A stretch of 64,000 nucleotides of DNA. Origin: Mycolicibacterium porcinum (GTDB taxonomy: Bacteria; Actinomycetota; Actinomycetes; Mycobacteriales; Mycobacteriaceae). Position numbers and translations under genes: made by a program. Position 1 is the stretch's first letter; every line of letters begins with the position of its first letter. A model generated the notes under the pieces. It was not told where the DNA came from, made no database searches, and worked only from the letters and a program-made list of their open reading frames with translations. The stretch lies in contig MVIG01000027.1 in the NCBI GenBank assembly GCA_002086835.1, positions 1 to 64,000 on the forward strand, given 5' to 3'. This document shows positions 37,873 to 48,473 of this stretch, in pieces.

Positions 37873-40800
37873 TCACCGCACATAGAGATCGTCGTCACCG
37901 AGTCGGGCGTCGGCGTTCAGCAACATCGCTGCTTCCTGACGCTTCTCCGGCACGTCGTGGTCGAACCGGCGGTCGGCGGGCTTCTCGTACATCGGACGCC
38001 CACCGGCGATCGCCCCGGCCAGTCGACGCTGACCGGCCAGTGTGCGCTGCTCGGCACGCTTGCGGTAGTCGTCGCGCTCGGCCGGATCCAGCGCCGCGAT
38101 GAACGCCTCCGGGTGCACCAGGGCAACCAGGCCCGACACGTGACCGAAGCCGAGGCTGGTGACCAGACCGGCCTTGAGCGGGAATTTCCCGCGCAGGTCG
38201 AGGGCTTCGCGCACCCAGACGAAGTGGCCGGAGGTGGCCAGCTCGTCGTCGACGCAGTCCAGGCTGCGGTTCGGCGGGATGACGCCGTCACGCAGGATCT
38301 GGCACAGACCCATCATCTGGAACACCGCGGCGCCGCCCTTGGCGTGCCCGGTCAGCGTCTTCTGGCTGACGATGAACAGCGGCGCACCCGCCGAGCGACC
38401 CATGGAGTCGGCCAGCCGCTCGTGCAGCTCGGTCTCGTTGGGATCATTGGCCAGCGTTGAGGTGTCGTGCTTGGAGATCACCGCGATGTCGTCGGCACCC
38501 ACCCCCAGCTTGGCCAGCGAGCGGGCCAGCTGCGAATCCTTGCCGCCCCGCCCGGCGCCCAGGGCACCAAGGCCCGGAGCCGGGATCGAGGTGTGCACAC
38601 CGTCGGCGAAGCTCTGCGCGTAACCGACGACGGCCAGCACCGGCAGACCCATCTTGGCGGCGAGGTCGCCGCGGGCCAGCAGGATCGTGCCACCACCCTG
38701 GGCTTCCAGGAAGCCGAGACGACGACGGTCGTTGGCGCGGGAGAACTTCGAGTCGCTGATGCCCTTGGCGCGCATCATCTCGGTGTCGGCCGTGGCGGCC
38801 ATGTCACCGAAGCCGATGATCGCTTCCAGGGTCAGGTCGTCGAAGCCGCCGGCGATGACCAGGTCGGCCTTGCCGAGCCGGATCTTGTCCACACCCTCCT
38901 CGACCGAGACCGCTGCGGTGGCGCAGGCGCCGACCGGGTGGACCATCGCGCCGTAGCCACCGACGTAGCTCTGCATGACGTGTGCCGCAACAACGTTCGG
39001 CAGCACCTCCTGCAGGATGTCGTTCGGCTTGGCGCGGCCCAGCAGGTTGCCGTGGTACATGGTCTGCATCGAGGTCATGCCGCCCATGCCGGTGCCCTGT
39101 GTGGACGCCACCAGGCTCGGGTGCACCCAGCGCATCAGCTCGGTCGGGGTGAAGCCCGAGGACAGGAACGCATCCACGGTCGCCACGATGTTCCACAGCG
39201 CAACCCGGTCGATCGAGTTGGCCATGTCCGGGGTGATGCCCCACACCGTCGGGTCGAACCCGGTGGGGATCTGGGCGCCGACCGTGCGCGACAGCTTGGT
39301 CTTGCGCGGAACCCGAATCTCGGTGCCCGCCTTGCGGATCACCTGCCAGTCGCTGGAGTCCGGCACCGGCCGGGCCACCGTGTGCTCGGGATCGAAGGAC
39401 ACGAACGCCCGGGCGTCGGCCTCACTGGAGACCACGAACGAGAAGTCCTTGTCCAGGAACACGCTGACCAGCAGCGGCGAGGCGTGATCGGGATCGATCG
39501 CGCCGTCGTCGACGAACTCACGGATACCGCAACGCTCGACAACGGCGTCGTGGTAGCGCTCCACGATCTCCGATTCGGGCACCAGTTCACCGGTCTGGGT
39601 GTCGTACCAGCCGGCCTTGGGATCGTCTTCCCACTTGACCAGACCGGTCGTCCAGGCCAGCTCCAGCACACCGGCCGCCGACAGCTCGCCGGAGACCTCC
39701 ATCTCGAAGCGGGTCCGCGACGAACCGTACGGTCCGAGCTCGGCGCCACCGACGATGACCACCAGGTCGGCCGGGTCGACGTCGAGATCCGCCCACTCCG
39801 GCGCGGGCGCCGGGTTGTGCCCGCGCGGCGGGGACGGCAGGGCCGAGATCGCGCCCTCGTCCTCGTCGTCGTCGGAGGCCGAAGCAGCCTTGGCTTCCAT
39901 GTCTTCACGGGCCTTGGCGGCCAGCTCGGCCATGTCGATCTTGATGTCGCCGAGACCGCCGGTCAGATCGGCCTTGATCGGCGCGTTGGCCGCGGCCACC
40001 TTGGCCTCCACCGTGCACAGGTTCAGCAGCATGGCTGCCATCTCCGCGGTGCTGTAGGTGGTGACACCGGCTTCCTCGACCGCGCTGACGATGGCGTCGT
40101 TGTGCCCCATCAGCCCGGTGCCCTTGGTCCAGCCGATCAGCGCATGCGCCAGGCTGACCCGCTCGGCCCACGACGACTCGGCGCTCCAGCGGTTCACCAG
40201 CGCGTCGAGCGCGGACTTGGATTCGCCGTAGGCACCGTCGCCACCGAACATGCCGCGGTTCGGCGAGCCCGGAAGCACCACGTGCAGGCGCGAGGCGATG
40301 TCACGCTCGGCACCGATCGTCGACAGCCCGCCGATGAGCCGCTGAACGGCCCACAGCAGCACCTTCATCTCCATCTCGGAGCGTGAACCCGCCTCCGACA
40401 GGTCCCCGGCCACGCGCGGTGCGGCGAACGGGAACAGCAGCGTCGGGGTCTGCGCATCCTTGAGGTGGATCGATTGCGGCCCAAGGCTTTCGATCTGCTC
40501 GCTACCGACCCACTCGACCAGCTTGTCGATGTCGGAGTAGGACGCCATGTTGGCCGGGACCACCCACAGGGTGGCGCCGAAGCGGGCGTTCTCGCGGTAG
40601 AGCTCCTTGTAGAACGCCAACCGGTCGTCGTCCAGACGCGAGGTGGTGGCGATGACGGTGGCGCCGCCGTCGAGCAGTTGCCCGACGACCGACGACGCGA
40701 TCGAGCCCTTCGACGCGCCGGTCACCACGGCGACCTCGTTTGAATACCGACCGGTTCCGGGGTTTTCAGCACCGGCCGCGATGCGGCCGAACAGCGAGGC

Positions 40801-43800
40801 GTGGATGGTTCGGCCGGCGGCAAGTGCCTTGCCCTGCCACCAATTCGCTTGCGTGGCAACGACGTGCCCGGCACCCTCGAACCGCTCCGAGAGGCGCGGC
40901 CATTCGGTGTCGATCTCGTCCTCGTCGGCGAGCCACAGCTTGACCAGATCCTCACGGGCGCTGGCCCAGCGGTCGTCGAACACGACGGCCTTCTTGCCGT
41001 CGAACGCCGGCGCCACCAATCGCGGCCAGTCCGAACCGAGTTCGGTGGTCACCAGGTCGATCAGCTCCGCGTCGGTCGCGGCCTCCGGGGCACCCACCGG
41101 GGTGTCCAGACCGAGCTGGCCAAGGATCGTGCGCGCGGCCGAGGCCAGCACACCGTCGGCACCGGTGACCTTCTCGGCGAACTCGTTGAGCGCGGCCGAA
41201 TCGACCACGCCGCCGCCACCGGCTCCGCCGGCCGAGGGCAGGCTCACGGGCACACCCTGGCGGGCACCCACCGCGGCCACCGCCGCATCGATGACCTTGT
41301 CGACGTCGGCCGCACTCGCCAGCGCGCCCGGGTGCAGACCGCCCAGGTCGCCGCCGCGAACGCTGCTGCCCTCGCGGGTGCCCAGCGCCACCTCGACCGT
41401 GACGTGCTTGGCCCAGCCCGGACCCAGCTCCCAGGTCTTGGTGACCCGCTCGGCGATGTAACCCGGGCGCTTGCCCGACGGCCCGAACACCGTGCGCAGC
41501 TGATCGTTGATGGCGTCGGACAGCACCGGACCGAACGGCTTGTAGGTACGGGCCAGCTTGCTGACCTGTCCCTTGAGCGCGCCCAGATCGGCTTCGGCGG
41601 CACCGTCGATGGCGCCGAGGTTCAGCTCGGAACCGAGATCGACCAGCAGCTGGTTACGGCGCGAGGACGCACCGTCGGTGATGGACTCGATGGAGTCCAG
41701 CGCCTCGATCTGGTCGATGCGCATCTTGGCGCTCAGTGCGATGAGACCCACCGTGGCGTCGGCTGCGTCGAAGGTCAGATCCTCGGGCCGCGGGCCGCCG
41801 GACGGAGCAGCCGGGGCGGCTGCCGGGGCCGGTGCTGCCTCGGCGGCCGGAGCGGCGTCGGATGCAGGAGCCTGCACAGCCTCCTCCGCCTCCGGCTCGG
41901 GCTCCGGATCCGTGTCGCTGGCGAACAGCACCGCGGCATCGCGCTCGGCGTTGAGCACCTCGACGGTGCTGTGGGCGTATTCGGGCAGCTTGAGCGTGTT
42001 GGTGGCCAGTCCGGCGACCGTCGGCGCGTTCTTCACACCGATCTCGACGAACCGCTCCACCCCGAGTCCGCCGGCAGCCTCCTCGATGAAGAGCAGGTCC
42101 TGGGTCTCGATCCAGCGCACCGGGCTGGCGAACTGCCAAGCCAGCAGCTCGATGACGATCTTGCGGCACAACTCGATCGGCCGCTCGTTACGCCAGGTGT
42201 CGTAGTCGGCGAGGATCTCGTCGAGCGGCTCGGCCGGGACCAGGTCGCGGATCTCCTGGATGAAGTCGCGGTCGAGCGTGAACGGCCGGGGCACCAGGTT
42301 CGGGATGTAGCGGCCGACGACCAACTCCGGATCGCGGTCGCGCGGCAGGACGCGTTCCAGGCTGCGCCGGAAGTCGTCCACGCCCACCCGCAGCACGCTG
42401 GAGTGGAACGGCACGTCGATACCGGGCACCAGGATGAACGACCGCTTGCCGCCGCTGATCTCGCGACGACGCTCGACCTCCTCCTCCAGCGCCTCCAGAC
42501 CGCGCACGGTTCCGGCGATCGCGTACTGCGAACCGCGCAGGTTGAAGTTCACGATCTGCAGGAATTCACCTGTGCGCTCGGCGATCTCGGCAACGAAGGT
42601 CTCGACGTCCTCGTCGGCGAGGTCGATCTGCGACGGCCGGATCGCGGCCAGCCGGTAGTTGGACCTACCCCGCTCGTCGCGCGGCACGATGTCGTGCATC
42701 TTGGAACCGCGGTGGAACACCGCCTCCAGCAGACCTTCGAGTTCGATGACGCCGGACACGCATGCCAGCGCGGTGTACTCACCGACGGAGTGACCGCAGG
42801 CGATCGCGCCTTCGACGAACGCTCCCTGCTCACGCATCTCGGCGACCTGGGCCGCCGCCGTGGTGGCCATGGCGACCTGGGTGAACTGCGTCAGGTACAG
42901 CACGCCCTCGGGGTGCTCGTAGTGCACGCCGGAGGCGATCAACGACGTCGGGTTGTCGCGGACCACGTGCAGCACGGAGAAGCCCAGCGTCTCGCGGGTG
43001 AACTTGTCGGCCTTGTCCCACACCTTGCGGGCGGCCTTGGACCGGGCCCGGACCTCCATGCCCATGCCCTTGGACTGGATGCCCTGGCCGGGGAACGCGT
43101 AGACGGTCTTGGGTGCGGCCAGCCGTGCGGTCGCGGCCATCACCAGCTCGGAGCCGATCCGGGCCTGAACCTCGACAACCTCTGCGCCGACGTCGATTCC
43201 GACTCGGTCGACGCGGAAGTCGACCTCGTCACCCGGCTTGACCATGCCCAGGAAGCGGGCGGTCCAGCCGACCAGCTTGGCCGGCGGAATCGGCTTGCCG
43301 TCGGTGGCGGTCAGGACGTGCTGCGCCGCGGCCGACAGCCACATGCCGTGCACGATCGGCGATTCCAGGCCGGCCAGCAGCGCCGCTGCCCGGTCGGTGT
43401 GGATCGGGTTGTGGTCTCCGGACACCACGGCGAACGGCCGCATGTCCACTGGTGCACCGACCGTGACGTCGCGACGACGCCGGCGCGGGGTGTCGGTGGC
43501 GTTGTCCGAGATCGCCCCACCGGCCCGGACCGGGTCGGTCAGCTCGGCCTCGCCGGTACGGCCGCGGATCGCGAACCGCTCCTCCAGCTTCGCCAGCTCG
43601 GTGCCATCGGCTGCCTTCACGACCACCGAAACCGGAACCACCCGGCCGACCTCGGTGTCGGTGGCGGCCGAAGCCGTTGCGGTGACGGTCAATTCGGCCG
43701 GCTCGGCCGGCAGCTCGGCCAGCAGGTGCGCGGCGTGATCCAGGTGGACCAGGCTCAGCAGGCCCTCGACTACCGGGAATCCGGAGTCGGTGACTGCCGA

Positions 43801-46800
43801 ACCGATCGCGGCGAACACCGCGGGCCAGCAGCGTCCGACCAGCGCGTCCGGCACGACGGTGAGCGTCGGCGCCAGCGGTGCACCGAAGGTCGCGGTGACG
43901 CCGGTGTGATCGGCGACCTGCTCGGGGTTCCAGGCCACGGTGACCTTGGCGGTTCCGTCGACGACCGGCGGCAATGCGTCCGGGCCGTCGACACCGGCGG
44001 CGATGGCGAGCACCGACCGCATGGCGGTCGCGGCGTCGGCAACCTCGACGACCGGTGCGCCACCGCTGCGGATGGCCTCGGTCAGGGTGAACCGGATGTC
44101 GATCCAGGTTCCCGACAGCGGCACCGACAGCACCACGTGCCGATCGTCGGCGACCTCGAGCCGGGCCCCGGTGGACGGATGAGAAGCAGAACGCTTTGCA
44201 GACCCTTCGCGGACCAACCACTCTGAGGCAGGCGCGATCCGGTGCACCGGGTTGACCGAGGTGCGACCGGCCCACAACACGTCGGGGGCGTCGAGCAGCA
44301 CAGCCAGCGGACCGGTGACGTCGTCGCGGCCCTGACGGCGCGACAGCACGGCCTGCGGCTGGGCCCCGGCGGCCAGCACCTCGTCGACGGCGGCCTGCTC
44401 GAAGCGGTCGAGCAGCTCACCGACGGGCTCGTCGACCCGGGTGATGCCGGCCACCGCGGCAGTGCCGGGGATGACGCAGACCTGATCCGCGTCGTAGCGC
44501 GCATCGTGGGCCTGCCACAGCGAATCGCTGCGCCACCAACGGCGCACGTCCTTGTCGATGACCGGGACGAAGTTGACTGGCTTGCCGAGCGTCTTGCAGA
44601 GCTCGACGAAGAACGGCACGTCGGCCGGGTGCAGCTGCACGGCGGCGGCATCGGGGTAGGCCGAGACCAGCGCGGCCAGCGCGCCCTTCGGGTCCTCGAG
44701 CAGCTGCTCGTCGTCGAAGAGGGTCTCGATCGGGCCGAAATCCTTTGCGTGCAAACGTGCTTCGGCACGCTTGAGCATCTGTTCGAAGCGGTCCCGCCAG
44801 GTGACGTCCAGCCACTGCGAGTCGTCGCGCTTGGTGTCGGCGGTGCTGTTGCCCTCGCCGATCGCCAGTTCGATGTAGCGGCGCAGCCACTGCAGGTAGG
44901 TCATGTCGGCGACATCGCCGAAGTACGGCTTGGCGGTATTGGCCATCGCGGCGATGATCTCGTCGCGGCGGGCGGCCACCGCGTCGGCGTCACCGGCCAC
45001 CTCGTCGAGCAGCCGGCCACAGCGCGACGCGGTGTTGTCGATCTCGTGGATGTCGGCGCCGAGCTGGCTGCGGCCGGAGGCCATCCCGCCCGAAGCCTTG
45101 CCCGCACCCACCCATGCCTCGGTGCCCTTGGTGTCCACCAGCAGCTGCTTGACCTGCGGGCTCGTGGTGGCCTCGAGGGTGGCCATGGCGGCGGTGCCGA
45201 CCAGGATGCCGTCGATCGGCATCAGCGGGTAGCCGTGGGCGGCCGACCAGCGGCCGGACAGGTACTCGGCGGAACGCTCGGGGGTGCCGATGCCGCCGCC
45301 GACGCAGATGGTGATGTTGGACCGGCTGCGCAGCTCGGAGTAGGTGGCCAGCAGCAGGTCGTCGAGGTCCTCCCACGAGTGGTGGCCACCGGCGCGGCCG
45401 CCCTCGATGTGCACGATGACCGGCTTGGTCGGCACCTCGGCCGCGATCCGGATGACCGAGCGGATCTGCTCGACGGTGCCCGGCTTGAACACCACGTGGC
45501 TGATGCCCAGGTCATTCAGCTCGCCGATCAGCTCGACGGCCTCTTCCAGGTCCGGGATGCCGGCGCTGACGACGACGCCGTCGATCGGCGCACCGGACTG
45601 ACGGGCCCGCTGCACCAGGCGCTTGCCGCCGACCTGCAGCTTCCACAGGTACGGATCGAGGAACAGGGTGTTGAACTGGATGGCCCGGCCGGGCTCCAGC
45701 AGCTCACCCAACTCGGCGATGCGGTTGTTGAAGATCGGCTCGGTGACCTGCCCGCCGCCGGCGAGTTCGGCCCAGTGGCCGGCGTTTGCTGCAGCCGCGA
45801 CGATCTTGGCGTCGACTGTGGTGGGGGTCATACCGGCCAGCAGGATCGGCGAGCGTCCGGTCAGTCGGGTGAACTTGGTCGAGAGTTTGACCGATCCGTC
45901 GGGCAGGCTCACCACCGTCGGGGCGTAGCTCGTCCACGGCCGGGCCACCTCGGGCACCGCGCCGATGGTGAACAGATTGCGCTGGCCTCCGCGGGTGGCC
46001 GCGGGCACGATCCCGATGCCGAGCCCGCGCACCACGGGGGCGGTCAGGCGGGTCAGGATGTCGCCGGGGCCGAGGTCGAGGATCCAGCGGGCACCGGCCT
46101 CACTGATCTCTGAGATCTCGTCGACCCAGTCCACCTGGCTGACCAGGATGGCCTCGGTCATCGCGCGGGCGAGCTCGACGTCGATGCCGACGGCCTCGGC
46201 CCAACGCGCGACGATCTCGATGCCGTCGGCCAGACGCGGGGTGTGGAAACCGACCTCGACCTGCACCGGGTCGAAGACCGGGGCGAAGACCGCGCCGCCG
46301 CGGACTTTGCTCTTACGCTCGGCCTCTTCCTTCTCAGCGATCTGGTTGCAGTACAGCTCGAACCGCGACAGCTGCTCGGGTGTGCCGGTGATCACAACGG
46401 AGCGCCGGCCGTTTCGGATCGACAGCACCGGAGGCAGCACGGTGCGCACGTCCTGGCTGAACTCTTCGAGCAGCTCGTAGATGCGCTCGGGCTCGGCGTT
46501 GGTCACCGAAACCATCGGCGGGCGGTCACCCAGCACGGTGATCCCGCGGCGACGGGCCACGAGGGTGCCCGCCGCGCCGATCAGCTGTGCCAGTGCCAGC
46601 AGCTGCACATCCTTGGCGCCCTTGGCGGCCAGGGCCTCGACGGCCAGCACGCCCTGGGAATGCCCGGCGACGGCGACCGGCGGGGTGGCGACCAGGTCCA
46701 TGCCCTGTCGCGCCAGCGCCCGCACCGCGGCGATCTGGGTGAGCAGCACGCCGGGGACCGACACAGCGGCAGAGGTCAGCTGCTTGTCGGACGGCACCGG

Positions 46801-47121
46801 CTCCTCGGCGGCCAGGGCCCGGACCCACTGCAGCGGCTCGAACCCGATGGGCCGCACCACGACGAGTTCGGCGGCCACCGGCTCGAGCAGCAATTCGGCC
46901 TCGCCGGCCAGGGTCGCCAGCTCGGCTTCGATCCCGGCCGAGGACACCAGCTCCTCGAGCGTCTCCAGCCAGGCGCTGCCCTGGCCACCAAAGGCCACGG
47001 CGTAGGGCTCTCCGGCGCTCAGCCGGTCCACGAGGGCGTGGGTGGAGTCAGCCTGCCGACCAACGGATCCTTCATCGTCGTTGCGACCGGCGGACACCCG
47101 GTCGTGTTCGTAGATCGTCAC
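37873..47121 (-). CDS. fas: Type I fatty acid synthase
   Basis: A 3082-residue multifunctional synthase (Rv2524c, 3069 residues). The GTG at 47121 has GAGGAG 9 bases upstream. Domains in order: acetyltransferase with S155 (GHSQG); enoyl reductase (GGGQVTEPIFNNR); dehydratase with hotdog motif GDHNPIHTD near 1237; malonyl/palmitoyl transferase with CGHSVGEYTAL near 1443; ACP with the pantetheine serine in ALDSIESITDGASS near 1810; ketoreductase (VTGASKGSIASS) near 2137; ketosynthase with the catalytic Cys in VGACATAAVSVEEG near 2732, then HDTSTLANDPNE and LTGHAKGG. It makes C16-C18 and C24-C26 acyl-CoA for membranes and for mycolate synthesis. AcpS follows and activates it. Confidence 0.97.
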   Translation of the reverse strand: MTIYEHDRVSAGRNDDEGSVGRQADSTHALVDRLSAGEPYAVAFGGQGSAWLETLEELVSSAGIEAELATLAGEAELLLEPVAAELVVVRPIGFEPLQWVRALAAEEPVPSDKQLTSAAVSVPGVLLTQIAAVRALARQGMDLVATPPVAVAGHSQGVLAVEALAAKGAKDVQLLALAQLIGAAGTLVARRRGITVLGDRPPMVSVTNAEPERIYELLEEFSQDVRTVLPPVLSIRNGRRSVVITGTPEQLSRFELYCNQIAEKEEAERKSKVRGGAVFAPVFDPVQVEVGFHTPRLADGIEIVARWAEAVGIDVELARAMTEAILVSQVDWVDEISEISEAGARWILDLGPGDILTRLTAPVVRGLGIGIVPAATRGGQRNLFTIGAVPEVARPWTSYAPTVVSLPDGSVKLSTKFTRLTGRSPILLAGMTPTTVDAKIVAAAANAGHWAELAGGGQVTEPIFNNRIAELGELLEPGRAIQFNTLFLDPYLWKLQVGGKRLVQRARQSGAPIDGVVVSAGIPDLEEAVELIGELNDLGISHVVFKPGTVEQIRSVIRIAAEVPTKPVIVHIEGGRAGGHHSWEDLDDLLLATYSELRSRSNITICVGGGIGTPERSAEYLSGRWSAAHGYPLMPIDGILVGTAAMATLEATTSPQVKQLLVDTKGTEAWVGAGKASGGMASGRSQLGADIHEIDNTASRCGRLLDEVAGDADAVAARRDEIIAAMANTAKPYFGDVADMTYLQWLRRYIELAIGEGNSTADTKRDDSQWLDVTWRDRFEQMLKRAEARLHAKDFGPIETLFDDEQLLEDPKGALAALVSAYPDAAAVQLHPADVPFFVELCKTLGKPVNFVPVIDKDVRRWWRSDSLWQAHDARYDADQVCVIPGTAAVAGITRVDEPVGELLDRFEQAAVDEVLAAGAQPQAVLSRRQGRDDVTGPLAVLLDAPDVLWAGRTSVNPVHRIAPASEWLVREGSAKRSASHPSTGARLEVADDRHVVLSVPLSGTWIDIRFTLTEAIRSGGAPVVEVADAATAMRSVLAIAAGVDGPDALPPVVDGTAKVTVAWNPEQVADHTGVTATFGAPLAPTLTVVPDALVGRCWPAVFAAIGSAVTDSGFPVVEGLLSLVHLDHAAHLLAELPAEPAELTVTATASAATDTEVGRVVPVSVVVKAADGTELAKLEERFAIRGRTGEAELTDPVRAGGAISDNATDTPRRRRRDVTVGAPVDMRPFAVVSGDHNPIHTDRAAALLAGLESPIVHGMWLSAAAQHVLTATDGKPIPPAKLVGWTARFLGMVKPGDEVDFRVDRVGIDVGAEVVEVQARIGSELVMAATARLAAPKTVYAFPGQGIQSKGMGMEVRARSKAARKVWDKADKFTRETLGFSVLHVVRDNPTSLIASGVHYEHPEGVLYLTQFTQVAMATTAAAQVAEMREQGAFVEGAIACGHSVGEYTALACVSGVIELEGLLEAVFHRGSKMHDIVPRDERGRSNYRLAAIRPSQIDLADEDVETFVAEIAERTGEFLQIVNFNLRGSQYAIAGTVRGLEALEEEVERRREISGGKRSFILVPGIDVPFHSSVLRVGVDDFRRSLERVLPRDRDPELVVGRYIPNLVPRPFTLDRDFIQEIRDLVPAEPLDEILADYDTWRNERPIELCRKIVIELLAWQFASPVRWIETQDLLFIEEAAGGLGVERFVEIGVKNAPTVAGLATNTLKLPEYAHSTVEVLNAERDAAVLFASDTDPEPEPEAEEAVQAPASDAAPAAEAAPAPAAAPAAPSGGPRPEDLTFDAADATVGLIALSAKMRIDQIEALDSIESITDGASSRRNQLLVDLGSELNLGAIDGAAEADLGALKGQVSKLARTYKPFGPVLSDAINDQLRTVFGPSGKRPGYIAERVTKTWELGPGWAKHVTVEVALGTREGSSVRGGDLGGLHPGALASAADVDKVIDAAVAAVGARQGVPVSLPSAGGAGGGGVVDSAALNEFAEKVTGADGVLASAARTILGQLGLDTPVGAPEAATDAELIDLVTTELGSDWPRLVAPAFDGKKAVVFDDRWASAREDLVKLWLADEDEIDTEWPRLSERFEGAGHVVATQANWWQGKALAAGRTIHASLFGRIAAGAENPGTGRYSNEVAVVTGASKGSIASSVVGQLLDGGATVIATTSRLDDDRLAFYKELYRENARFGATLWVVPANMASYSDIDKLVEWVGSEQIESLGPQSIHLKDAQTPTLLFPFAAPRVAGDLSEAGSRSEMEMKVLLWAVQRLIGGLSTIGAERDIASRLHVVLPGSPNRGMFGGDGAYGESKSALDALVNRWSAESSWAERVSLAHALIGWTKGTGLMGHNDAIVSAVEEAGVTTYSTAEMAAMLLNLCTVEAKVAAANAPIKADLTGGLGDIKIDMAELAAKAREDMEAKAASASDDDEDEGAISALPSPPRGHNPAPAPEWADLDVDPADLVVIVGGAELGPYGSSRTRFEMEVSGELSAAGVLELAWTTGLVKWEDDPKAGWYDTQTGELVPESEIVERYHDAVVERCGIREFVDDGAIDPDHASPLLVSVFLDKDFSFVVSSEADARAFVSFDPEHTVARPVPDSSDWQVIRKAGTEIRVPRKTKLSRTVGAQIPTGFDPTVWGITPDMANSIDRVALWNIVATVDAFLSSGFTPTELMRWVHPSLVASTQGTGMGGMTSMQTMYHGNLLGRAKPNDILQEVLPNVVAAHVMQSYVGGYGAMVHPVGACATAAVSVEEGVDKIRLGKADLVIAGGFDDLTLEAIIGFGDMAATADTEMMRAKGISDSKFSRANDRRRLGFLEAQGGGTILLARGDLAAKMGLPVLAVVGYAQSFADGVHTSIPAPGLGALGAGRGGKDSQLARSLAKLGVGADDIAVISKHDTSTLANDPNETELHERLADSMGRSAGAPLFIVSQKTLTGHAKGGAAVFQMMGLCQILRDGVIPPNRSLDCVDDELATSGHFVWVREALDLRGKFPLKAGLVTSLGFGHVSGLVALVHPEAFIAALDPAERDDYRKRAEQRTLAGQRRLAGAIAGGRPMYEKPADRRFDHDVPEKRQEAAMLLNADARLGDDDLYVR

Positions 47122-47651
47122 TGGCGCTATCTCCTCGGTGCTGCTGTGGTTCTGCGGTGAATGGGGTCGCGGGTGGCTGTCGCGTGCGGTCTTCGGTGTC
47201 TGCGTGTCTGGGGCGGTGTGGCTGCCCGGGCGACAGGCCAACGGCGATTCAGCGTCGAATCAGGCTGGAACGTGGGCCGCCGGAGCTCTCCGGACGGTGT
47301 CACTCACATTCCCGCCGTACTAAGAGTGTCATAAGAACGGGTGGGCGTTTTCCGCCCAGATTGGTTACTGGCGAGTTCTACGCATGGGTAACCGCCGGTA
47401 ACGTAACGCGGCACCGACTGGCGGCCAAAGCCATTCGGGACAAACGTCCTGTTGGCAGGTGGTTACGGTCGAGTAGCCATAACTGCGCAGATCAAGGCAG
47501 TATTGTTATCGAATCGTTATCTAAATTTTCCGCCACATCGAAGGCCTCGAAGTGGCCTCCGACCAGCAGACAATCGGGCCGATTCTGTCCAGCGAATCCT
47601 GAGCGTCTGAACAAAAAGTTTGCTGGATTATCTTACTCGTCGGTAACTATT
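47122..47651. promoter_or_regulatory. fas upstream region with clustered GTAAC motifs
   Basis: 530 bases without a gene between fas and the Rv2525c-like gene. At 47363-47407 there are GGTTAC, then GGTAACC 18 bases later, then GGTAACGTAAC: the first pair is an inverted repeat and the last a direct repeat. A small GGGCG-N5-CGCCC hairpin lies at 47343-47357. The fas promoter is known to be controlled by FasR through inverted repeats, so these are candidate operator elements. I cannot confirm them against the FasR consensus. Confidence 0.45.
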
Positions 47652-48374
47652 TCAGTCCCACTGGCCGAATCGCGGCTTGAGGATGTGGTTGACGTCGACC
47701 CCGATCCCACCGACCTTGCGCTTGTCGATCTCAACCTGATGCAGGTGTGCAGCCGGATGGGCGACCCGCCCGGGCGAGCCCCAGTTGTGCTGCCAGAAGT
47801 ACGAGCCCAAACCGTCTTGCACCGCCCATTCGATCGTCTTGGAATTGGCGTACACGCCGACCCGCTGATGCCCCAGCACGCTCTCCCAGCCGCGGAGATA
47901 GGGCGCCACCTGCCGCTTGTACTCCTCAAAACTGGGATCGTCGTCGATCGACGCGTACACCGGGGCACCCACCGAACCACCTGCGGCGGTGTGCAACTGC
48001 CAACCGCGCTTGGCGTGCTGGATCCCGGCGTTCTGCCCGCCCAGCCAGTCGGCGGTGTCCGCCTTGCCGAACTGATAGCAGGACACGACCTTCAAACCGT
48101 TCTGATACAGGTCGCGAGCTTCGGGCAGCAGAATCGGCTTGCCGAGCATCCACGCCCCGTCGGGCCTGCGATCGGAAACGTAGCGAATTGCCCCGATGGC
48201 ACCTGACGTGCGGATATCACTGGCAGGGATGACACCCGCGGCGTAATCGAGAAGGACGCCCAACGGCGCGGCCCCGGCCGGCGGGGTGGTCACCCCGGCG
48301 CCGACGGACGCCAGGCCGAGGAGCGCGGGCGCCGCGGCCGCGCACTTCAGCAATTCGCGCCGGGACATCGACAC
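47652..48374 (-). CDS. Tat-exported DUF1906 glycoside-hydrolase-like protein (Rv2525c homologue)
   Basis: A 240-residue protein, the same length as Rv2525c. It starts with a twin-arginine signal (MSMSRRELLKCAAAAPALLGLASVGAGV, cleavage near GAA-PLG). The mature part is a DUF1906 TIM-barrel: GVLLDYAAGVIPASDI, IGAIRYVSDRRP, VVSCYQFGK, YASIDDDP and VGVYANSKTI, ending near DVNHI. Fold and acidic residues resemble GH25-type lysozymes, though enzymatic activity is not established to my knowledge. The M. tuberculosis protein affects growth and beta-lactam susceptibility, in line with a cell-wall role. It lies beside fas as in other mycobacteria. Confidence 0.92.
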   Translation of the reverse strand: MSMSRRELLKCAAAAPALLGLASVGAGVTTPPAGAAPLGVLLDYAAGVIPASDIRTSGAIGAIRYVSDRRPDGAWMLGKPILLPEARDLYQNGLKVVSCYQFGKADTADWLGGQNAGIQHAKRGWQLHTAAGGSVGAPVYASIDDDPSFEEYKRQVAPYLRGWESVLGHQRVGVYANSKTIEWAVQDGLGSYFWQHNWGSPGRVAHPAAHLHQVEIDKRKVGGIGVDVNHILKPRFGQWD

Positions 48375-48473
48375 GTGCCTCAGATTACGACAAGTTCCTC
48401 AATACCCACTTCAACGCCACCAGCCACAGGCATATCAAGGTTCACAGCTGCACCAACTACCTGCTGGGGATGG

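Noticed and set aside
40801-44226. Very long open frame (about 1140 codons) on the plus strand antisense to fas
   Set aside because: It lies wholly inside fas in a shadow frame, with the low-complexity His/Arg/Asp/Gly composition typical of antisense frames in GC-rich DNA, and no ribosome site. The fas frame has all known domains.
44242-46113. Plus-strand 620-codon frame inside fas
   Set aside because: Same reason: antisense shadow of the N-terminal FAS domains with no recognisable motif.
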